Assembly (NCBI GenBank): GCA_030609765.1
Contig: JAUWTE010000211.1
Coordinates: 1 to 6,031, forward strand
Length of the DNA: 6,031 nt
Direction: 5' to 3'
From: Acidobacteriota bacterium
GTDB taxonomy: Bacteria; Acidobacteriota; UBA890
The first letter of the stretch is position 1; each line of letters opens with the position of its first letter. The notes under the pieces are model-generated. The model worked only from the letters and a program-made list of their open reading frames with translations. It ran no database searches and was not told where the DNA came from. Below, piece after piece: positions 1 to 5,002 of this stretch. Position numbers and translations under genes: made by a program.

Positions 1-1842
1 AAGAACAGCGACTTCTTGGGTATCGAGGGGAAGCTCCGCTACGAAGCTCGCGTGAAGGCGACCGCCGAGGGGGGCATCACGGAGGTCGACTACCGGACCT
101 TGAGTGTTGATGATGCCGACGCCGTCACATTGGTGATCGCCGCAGCCACGAGCTTTGTCAGCTACAAGGACGTCAGCGGCGACCCGAGCGCGCGCGTGAC
201 AGCCGTCCTGAACGCGGTCACCGACAGGTCGTACGAGGAGATGCGCCGGGACCATGTCGCCGAGCACCGGCGCCTGTTTCGCCGCGTGGCAGTCGATCTT
301 GGCGCGACCGATGCCGCGAGCCTGCCCACGGACGAGCGCATCCGACGATTTCGTGTCGAGGGAGAGGCCGGCGGCATCAACACCGCGGCACTGAGGGAGG
401 ACCCCGATCCGCAACTGGCAGCGCTCTACTACCAGTTCGGCCGCTACCTGCTGATTTCCAGCTCCCGTCCCGGCACCGAGCCCGCCAACCTGCAGGGCAT
501 CTGGAATCAGGACTCGAATCCCTCCTGGGACAGCAAGTACACCGTGAACGTCAACTTGCCGATGAACTACTGGCCCGCCGAGATCGGCAATCTACCGGAG
601 CTCACCGAGCCGTTGCTGAAGCTGGTGACCGAGGCCTCCGAGGCGGGCCGCAATGTGGCCCAGCGGCACTGGGGCGCGCAAGGCTGGGTGCTGCACCAGA
701 ACACGGACCTATGGCGCGCCACCGCTCCCATGGACGGTCCCTCCTGGGGTGCCTGGCCGGTCGGTGGGGCGTGGCTGCTATTCAACCTCTGGGAGCACTA
801 CGTTTTCGAGCCAGATGCGGAATACCTGCAGAGGTTGTATCCGCTCATGAAGGGCTCCGTGGAGTTCTTCCTCGATACTCTCGTCGAGCACCCGCGATAT
901 GGCTGGCTGGTCACTGCTCCGTCGAACTCGCCGGAGAACTTCCCGCTGCGCGCGGGCAACGGTCGCTTCTTCGACGAAGTGACCGGCTCCTATTTGAAGG
1001 CGAGGACGATGGCCGCCGGCCCCACCATGGACATGCAAATCATCCGCGCCCTGTTCGGCGCGTTCGCGGAGGCCTCAACGACTTTGGGCGTCGATGACGA
1101 TCTGCGAGCCGAGGTTCTGGAGGCGCGCGCCCGCCTGGCGCCGCTTCAGGTCGGCAAACATGGCCAACTGCAGGAGTGGCTCGAGGACTGGGATGATCTG
1201 GAGCCTGAGCACCGACATCTGTCCCACTTATGGGGGCTCTACCCGGGCGATGAGATCGACCCCGAAACAACCCCCGAATTCGCGGCCGCGGCCGAGCGCA
1301 CGCTCGACCTGCGCGCCCTGGGCGGATGCGGCTGGTCATCGAGCCACAAGATGACTCTTTGGGCCCGTTTGTCGGAGAGTGAGCGGGCGATCGAGAACTT
1401 CGACTACCTGATCGCCGAGGACACGCTGCCGAATCTGTTCTCGCTCTGTGGCCGCGCGCTCCAGGTGGACGGCAACTTCGGAACCACCGCGGGCATCGTC
1501 GAGTTGCTCCTGCAGTCGCAGGGAGAGCTCATCCGTTTTCTGCCGGCACTGCCCGAGGCCTGGCCGACAGGCTCGGTGCGCGGGTTGCGGGCACGGGGCG
1601 GCTTCGAGCTGGATTTCAACTGGCAGGGCAGGCGACTACTTGCAGCCACGATCCACTCCACCAGCGGCAGTAGATGCCGGATCCGCAGCGACGAGCCCCT
1701 GCGGGTGATCTCCGATGGCAAAGAAATCGACCTGAGCACGGAAGAAGACGGCATTTTCGAGTTCGATACCGTGGCGGGGTCGAGGTACGAGATCCAAGCT
1801 CGCATTCCTTTGGCAGTTCCTCAGATCCCTGAATCGAGGTAA
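1..1842 (+). CDS. GH95 family alpha-L-fucosidase, 5'-truncated by the window edge
   Basis: This glycoside hydrolase family 95 enzyme most likely releases alpha-L-fucose (family members also act on alpha-L-galactose) by an inverting mechanism. The frame is open from base 1, so the true start, any signal peptide and much of the N-terminal beta-sandwich domain lie upstream; GH95 proteins usually have about 750-800 residues and 613 are visible. Counting from base 1, residues 1 to about 95 are the end of the N-terminal domain (contains AAATSFVSYKDVSGDP). The (alpha/alpha)6 barrel follows with SRPGTEPANLQGIWN, then NVNLPMNYWPAE with Asn183 and Asn185, then APSNSPEN with Glu312, HRHLSHLWGLYPG (404-416), and QVDGNFG with Asp490. 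By comparison with Bifidobacterium bifidum AfcA, Glu312 matches the general acid, and the two Asn with Asp490 match the water-activating set. A C-terminal beta domain (about 510-613) closes the protein. The usual HHNTD motif reads HQNTD here. The family call is firm; the exact sugar is not. Confidence 0.93.
   Translation, partial: KNSDFLGIEGKLRYEARVKATAEGGITEVDYRTLSVDDADAVTLVIAAATSFVSYKDVSGDPSARVTAVLNAVTDRSYEEMRRDHVAEHRRLFRRVAVDLGATDAASLPTDERIRRFRVEGEAGGINTAALREDPDPQLAALYYQFGRYLLISSSRPGTEPANLQGIWNQDSNPSWDSKYTVNVNLPMNYWPAEIGNLPELTEPLLKLVTEASEAGRNVAQRHWGAQGWVLHQNTDLWRATAPMDGPSWGAWPVGGAWLLFNLWEHYVFEPDAEYLQRLYPLMKGSVEFFLDTLVEHPRYGWLVTAPSNSPENFPLRAGNGRFFDEVTGSYLKARTMAAGPTMDMQIIRALFGAFAEASTTLGVDDDLRAEVLEARARLAPLQVGKHGQLQEWLEDWDDLEPEHRHLSHLWGLYPGDEIDPETTPEFAAAAERTLDLRALGGCGWSSSHKMTLWARLSESERAIENFDYLIAEDTLPNLFSLCGRALQVDGNFGTTAGIVELLLQSQGELIRFLPALPEAWPTGSVRGLRARGGFELDFNWQGRRLLAATIHSTSGSRCRIRSDEPLRVISDGKEIDLSTEEDGIFEFDTVAGSRYEIQARIPLAVPQIPESR
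1836..1840 (+). promoter_or_regulatory. Shine-Dalgarno site for the prolyl oligopeptidase, inside the end of the fucosidase gene
   Basis: GAGGT lies 7 bases before the ATG at 1848 and overlaps the last codons of the fucosidase frame. This spacing favours the ATG at 1848 over the in-frame ATG at 1857. Its position suggests that translation of the two genes is coupled. Confidence 0.7.
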
Positions 1843-1847
1843 ATAGC

Positions 1848-1928
1848 ATGAGCGCGATGAGAAATGTCGCTGCATTGTCGGCACTGGCAGCAATCTCCCT
1901 GGTTGCGGCGACCACAGCGATCGGCTGT
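1848..1928 (+). other. Lipoprotein signal peptide of the prolyl oligopeptidase
   Basis: Residues 1-27 have one early Arg, an Ala/Leu/Val-rich core and the sequence TAIGC ending at Cys27 (codon TGT 1926-1928). A Pro-rich linker (PAYPPPPD) follows, as is common after the lipidated cysteine. Ile at -2 is less usual than Ala or Ser, so ordinary signal peptidase I cleavage cannot be excluded. Confidence 0.65.
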
Positions 1929-4055
1929 GCGCCTGCCTACCCGCCGCCACCCGATACTCGTATCGAGGAGGTTGTCGACGTCATGCATGGGGTCGAGATT
2001 CCCGATCCGTTCCGCTGGCTGGAGGATCGCGACGGCTCCGAGACCCGCGCCTGGCTCGACGAGCAGAATGCCTACGCCGAGCTCGTCGTCGGCCAGACAC
2101 CTACGCGCACCTGGCTCGAGAACCGCCTGACCGAGCTCATGGACCGGGACGACATCGGCTCACCCAGGAAGGCGGGCGAGTACGAGTACTTCACCATGAG
2201 ACGAAAAGGCGAGGATCTGCCGATTATCTATCGGCGCCCGGCGCCGGAGGAGGAGGGCGAGGAGCGCACCGAAGGGGAAGGCCAGGGCGAGGGTGAGGGC
2301 GAGGAGGGCGAGGACGAGCCGGAGCCCATCGATCCCGAGGCCGAATACGAGATCGTCATCGACTCGCACCTGATGGATCCCGGGCACACCACCCGGGTAT
2401 CGATTGTCGACTTCTCGAAGGACGGCAAGTTGATGATCTACAACATCCGCGATGGCGGACAGGACGAGGTGCAGATTCGCATCCGCGACCTGGAGTCGGG
2501 CGAGGACCTGTCCGACGCCCTGCCGAACGCGCTGTACGGCAACGTCTCGTTCAACGATGACGCCACGGGTTTCACCTACACAGCTCGCTCGCGCCAGATC
2601 GGCCCGCGCATCAAGTACCACGAAATGGGAGCCGACTTCGCCGATGATGAGGTGGTGTTCGGCGAGGGCTACGGTCCCGAGACGTTCGTGGGCATGAGCG
2701 AGGCCGGCGAGGGTCGATACCGGATCTTTACGGTGAGTCACGGCTGGGCGCGCACCGAAATGCACTTCCAGGACCTCGACCGCGGCGGTCCCATCCAGCC
2801 GTTGGTGGACGATGCCCACGCGCACTTCTACCCGCGCTTCCACGACGGCCTGCTGTACGTGCGTACCGATCTGGACGCATCGAACGGCCGCCTGCTCACC
2901 ATCGACCTCGAGACCCCGGAGCGCGAGAGCTGGCGCGAGATCATCCCCGAGGGCGAGGACATGATGGAGGGCTTCACCTTCATCGACGACAAGATCTACG
3001 TCAGCTACCTGCACGATGTCAGCTCGCAAATCAGAGTCTTCGAGATGGACGGCACGGCGGCGGGCGAGGTCGAGGTGCCGCCATTCCACACCGCGTCGGT
3101 ACGCGAGGCGGGGGAGGGGAAGGTGGCGCTGACTCTGAGGTCCTTCCTGCAGCCCGAGATCACCTACGAGATCGATCTCGAAACCGGTGCGCGCACCGTA
3201 GACGATGAGGAAGAGATCGATTTCGACCCGACCGGAATCGTGGTCGAGCAGGTTTGGGCAACCTCGAAGGATGGCACCCGGGTGCCGATGTACGTCGTGC
3301 ATCACGAGGATGTCGAGATGAACGGCCAGAACCCGACTTGGCTCAGCGGCTACGGCGGTTTCTACGCTTCGCGTCGACCGGGCTTCAGCACCACCGCGGT
3401 TGTCTGGCTCGAGCTCGGCGGCGTCTATGTGGTTGCCAACATGCGTGGCGGAGGGGAGTACGGTGAGGACTGGCACCGAGGCGGCATGCTGTCGAACAAG
3501 CAACACGTCTTCGATGACTTCATTGCCGCCGCCGAGTGGTTGATCGAGGCCGGTTACACGAGCCCCGATAAGCTCGCGATCCAGGGGACCAGCAACGGCG
3601 GCCTGCTGGTGGGTGCTGCCCTGACGCAGAGACCGGACCTCTTTCGTGCGGTGCTTTGTGGCTTCCCCGACGTCGACATCCTGCGCTTTCCACACTACAC
3701 GCGGAACAACAACGCCCCCGCGCTTCTCGAGTACGGCAACGCTGAGGTGAAAGAAGAGTTCGAGTTCATCCGCACCTGGTCGCCCTACCAGAACGTTGTC
3801 GACGGCACCCCGTATCCCGCGGTCATGTTCTCGACCGGTGATCTGGACACGCGCGTGCCGCCGCTGGGGGCACGTAAAATGACGGCCAGGTTGCAGAGAG
3901 CGACAACCTCTGGATACCCGGTGATTCTGCGCTACCACCCCAAAGCGGGCCATGCGGGTAGCCGAGGTGTACCCATGAGCCGCCGCATCGAGGACACCGC
4001 CATGGAGATGGCCTTTGTCGCGCAGCAACTCGGTGCCGAGGCCCCTTCCCGGTAG
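1848..4055 (+). CDS. S9A prolyl oligopeptidase family serine peptidase, predicted lipoprotein
   Basis: This is an exported serine peptidase of family S9A, which cleaves short peptides, classically after proline. A short hydrophobic signal (about residues 8-26) ends in AIGC, giving a probable lipidated Cys27; the lipobox is acceptable but not ideal. The N-terminal cap motif DPFRWLED is at 53-60. A beta-propeller follows to about residue 450 and carries a Glu/Gly-rich insert at 134-159. The alpha/beta-hydrolase domain holds GYGGF (501-505; Tyr502 matches the oxyanion Tyr), NMRGGGEYGE (531-540), catalytic Ser582 in GTSNGG, Asp667 in GDLDTRV and His702 in KAGHAG. At 735 residues it is slightly longer than usual, explained by the signal and insert. 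The Trp that stacks on the P1 proline in the pig enzyme is not seen in the matching segment (NNNAPALLEYG), so strict proline specificity is uncertain. It starts 5 bases after the fucosidase stop, which indicates co-transcription. The family call is very secure. Confidence 0.95.
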   Translation: MSAMRNVAALSALAAISLVAATTAIGCAPAYPPPPDTRIEEVVDVMHGVEIPDPFRWLEDRDGSETRAWLDEQNAYAELVVGQTPTRTWLENRLTELMDRDDIGSPRKAGEYEYFTMRRKGEDLPIIYRRPAPEEEGEERTEGEGQGEGEGEEGEDEPEPIDPEAEYEIVIDSHLMDPGHTTRVSIVDFSKDGKLMIYNIRDGGQDEVQIRIRDLESGEDLSDALPNALYGNVSFNDDATGFTYTARSRQIGPRIKYHEMGADFADDEVVFGEGYGPETFVGMSEAGEGRYRIFTVSHGWARTEMHFQDLDRGGPIQPLVDDAHAHFYPRFHDGLLYVRTDLDASNGRLLTIDLETPERESWREIIPEGEDMMEGFTFIDDKIYVSYLHDVSSQIRVFEMDGTAAGEVEVPPFHTASVREAGEGKVALTLRSFLQPEITYEIDLETGARTVDDEEEIDFDPTGIVVEQVWATSKDGTRVPMYVVHHEDVEMNGQNPTWLSGYGGFYASRRPGFSTTAVVWLELGGVYVVANMRGGGEYGEDWHRGGMLSNKQHVFDDFIAAAEWLIEAGYTSPDKLAIQGTSNGGLLVGAALTQRPDLFRAVLCGFPDVDILRFPHYTRNNNAPALLEYGNAEVKEEFEFIRTWSPYQNVVDGTPYPAVMFSTGDLDTRVPPLGARKMTARLQRATTSGYPVILRYHPKAGHAGSRGVPMSRRIEDTAMEMAFVAQQLGAEAPSR
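2247..2324 (+). repeat. Purine-rich low-complexity tract coding a Glu/Gly insert
   Basis: The tract codes residues 134-159 of the prolyl oligopeptidase, almost entirely Glu and Gly. Four copies of GG[C/T]GAG are visible at 2286-2291, 2292-2297, 2298-2303 and 2307-2312, with one extra GAG between the third and fourth. It sits between the IYRRP strand and the EYEIVID strand, that is, in a loop of the first part of the propeller. Growth by replication slippage is a plausible origin. Confidence 0.85.
2285..2308 (+). other. Putative G-quadruplex motif on the coding strand
   Basis: Four GGG runs at 2285-2287, 2291-2293, 2297-2299 and 2306-2308 are separated by loops of 3, 3 and 6 bases, which fits the G3+N1-7 pattern. 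A further GGGG lies at 2274-2277. Because it is on the coding strand, the mRNA could also fold this way. Formation in vivo is not shown by sequence alone. Confidence 0.55.
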
Positions 4056-4125
4056 GGTGGTCGGCGAAGCTTTTGATGGTGTTGAAACTACCGGTCTGAG
4101 GGCTCGTAGTCATAAAATAGATGCC
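4056..4125 (+). other. Intergenic gap between the prolyl oligopeptidase and lepB
   Basis: This 70-base gap has no convincing hairpin terminator with a T-run. It contains TTGAAA at 4082-4087 and an AT-rich patch just before the lepB start. The TTGAAA is 25 bases from the -10-like hexamer, too far for a standard promoter. Read-through from the upstream operon remains possible. Confidence 0.5.
4113..4118 (+). promoter_or_regulatory. -10-like hexamer directly before lepB
   Basis: TAAAAT matches TATAAT at 5 of 6 positions and stands out in a GC-rich context. It ends 7 bases before the lepB ATG at 4126, so transcription would begin at or next to the start codon. No good -35 box lies 16-18 bases upstream. 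This layout is typical of leaderless transcripts. Confidence 0.4.
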
Positions 4126-4749
4126 ATGGACGAATCAGAAGCCTCAATCTGGAAATCGCGAGTGCGGTCGCTGGCGAGGGAAGGACTGACGCTGGCCGCG
4201 GTGATCGCCTTCACCTTTGCCGCCCGGTCGACCTTCGCCGACCACTACACCGTGCCCTCCGGCTCCATGGAGCAGACCTTGCAGGTCGGCGATCGCGTCA
4301 TCGTCGACAAGACGGCATACGGGGTCCGCATCCCGTTCACCGAGCTCGAGATCGTGCAGAGATACGAACCGGCTCGTGGCGAGGTCGTGATCCTGGATTC
4401 CCCCACCTCGGGCGTTCGCCTGATCAAGCGCGTAGTAGCCGTTGGTGGGGACCGCGTCACCCTGCGTGCCGGCAGGCTCAGCATCAACGGTGAGCCACTG
4501 GTGGATCCTTCCATCCCTGAAGTGGAGATCTTCGGAGAGCACGAAGCGTTGCTCGACCTTTCGGACGGCGGGGGTGAAGAAATTTCCGACCTGCGGATCC
4601 CGGATGACATGGTGCTGCTGCTCGGCGACCACCGAGGCAACAGCGTCGACGGTCGCTTCTTCGGCCTCGTCCCCAATGATGAGATTTATGCCCGCGCCAT
4701 TGCCGTCTATTGGCGGAGTGGCGAAGGGTTGGTCTGGCGGCGTCTCTAG
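4126..4749 (+). CDS. lepB: Signal peptidase I (type I leader peptidase)
   Basis: This membrane-anchored Ser/Lys protease (family S26A) cleaves signal peptides from proteins exported by Sec or Tat, acting on the outer face of the cytoplasmic membrane. The start at 4126 gives 207 residues and places one N-terminal membrane segment (about 20-37) just before the catalytic box, as in short non-enterobacterial enzymes; it lacks the second anchor and large insert of E. coli LepB. Box B is SGSM with catalytic Ser47, box C is RGEVVILDSP, box D is RLIKRVVAVGGD with catalytic Lys101, and box E is GDHRGNSVDGRFFG (167-180). Ser173 matches the Lys-coordinating Ser278 of E. coli. Box E has His and Gly where GDNR and DSR are usual. 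The frame is open further upstream into the peptidase gene, but that extension has no family similarity. No Shine-Dalgarno sequence is seen. It is likely a separate housekeeping gene. Confidence 0.95.
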   Translation: MDESEASIWKSRVRSLAREGLTLAAVIAFTFAARSTFADHYTVPSGSMEQTLQVGDRVIVDKTAYGVRIPFTELEIVQRYEPARGEVVILDSPTSGVRLIKRVVAVGGDRVTLRAGRLSINGEPLVDPSIPEVEIFGEHEALLDLSDGGGEEISDLRIPDDMVLLLGDHRGNSVDGRFFGLVPNDEIYARAIAVYWRSGEGLVWRRL

Positions 4750-4778
4750 CAAACAAGCAGAGCGCCGCTTCCTTGTGC

Positions 4779-4801
4779 ATCACGCTTCCCCCCCGCGTGA
4801 T
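4779..4801 (+). terminator. Hairpin downstream of lepB, possible terminator or mRNA-stabilising stem
   Basis: ATCACGC at 4779-4785 and GCGTGAT at 4795-4801 form a perfect 7-bp stem with a 9-base loop made of TT and seven C. It begins 29 bases after the lepB stop. No T-run follows, so it is not a standard intrinsic terminator. A weaker ACAAG/CTTGT pair (4753-4757 and 4772-4776) lies just upstream. Confidence 0.4.
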
Positions 4802-4804
4802 CCG

Positions 4805-4917
4805 ATGACCGATCAGCAAGCAGCGCTCAATTCGCCTTCGTGGTGCTTGCTCTGGTGCCGATTTCGCTGGCGGTCGCCGCGGTGAAGAAAGAGAAGCTGC
4901 AACCGCGGGAGGCGTGA
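4805..4917 (+). pseudogene. Possible frameshifted remnant of a small membrane protein
   Basis: From 4831 to the TGA at 4915-4917 one frame reads FAFVVLALVPISLAVA followed by AVKKEKLQPREA: a clean hydrophobic segment with a positively charged tail. Of its codons, 23 of 28 sense codons end in G or C, like the real genes here. That frame has no ATG; a stop lies at 4798-4800. An ATG at 4805 in another frame reads MTDQQAALN and would join this segment if the frame shifted near 4830. It could be a decayed small one-helix protein, the tail of a lost transporter, a sequencing error, or chance. No Shine-Dalgarno sequence precedes 4805, and no family is recognised. Confidence 0.3.
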
Positions 4918-4953
4918 GGGTGGACTCCTGATCATTGGTGTGGGAAACAAAGA

Positions 4954-4959
4954 TATAGT
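4954..4959 (+). promoter_or_regulatory. -10-like box upstream of the serine hydrolase
   Basis: TATAGT matches the -10 consensus at 5 of 6 positions and lies in an AT-richer patch 43 bases before the ATG at 5003. The -35 region is weak: TTGGTG at 4935-4940 is only 13 bases away. A separate promoter here would agree with the hairpin after lepB and the long gap. Confidence 0.35.
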
Positions 4960-4990
4960 GAGGCTTTTGGATCCCGAATTTCATACCAGC

Positions 4991-4997
4991 GAAGGAG
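4991..4997 (+). promoter_or_regulatory. Strong Shine-Dalgarno site for the serine hydrolase
   Basis: GAAGGAG lies 5 bases before the ATG at 5003. It is the best ribosome binding site in the window and fixes the start of the downstream gene. Confidence 0.85.
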
Positions 4998-5002
4998 TTT
5001 GA

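Noticed and set aside
16..18. TTG as the start codon of the GH95 gene
   Set aside because: The frame is open to base 1 and the protein would begin in the middle of the N-terminal beta domain. The gene must start before the window.
2160..4028. A 622-codon open frame on the - strand opposite the prolyl oligopeptidase
   Set aside because: Its codons are in exact register with the peptidase codons, so it stays open only because the peptidase gene avoids TTA, CTA and TCA codons, as expected at high GC. It has no recognisable domain, and the + strand gene has a full catalytic triad.
4082..4118. TTGAAA with TAAAAT as a complete sigma-70 promoter for lepB
   Set aside because: The spacer would be 25 bases, far beyond the usual 16-18.
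4015..4125. An extended lepB start at the TTG in the end of the peptidase gene
   Set aside because: The extension overlaps the peptidase, has no ribosome site and no hydrophobic or family-like sequence. The ATG at 4126 gives the usual short N-terminus before the membrane segment.
4144..4752. A 202-codon - strand frame opposite lepB
   Set aside because: It is the mirror of lepB, whose + strand frame carries all signal peptidase boxes. The - strand product has no family motif.
4798..4815. TGATC and GATCA inverted arms as a possible operator
   Set aside because: Only 5 bases per arm with no extension, overlapping the better 7-bp hairpin. It is expected by chance at this length.
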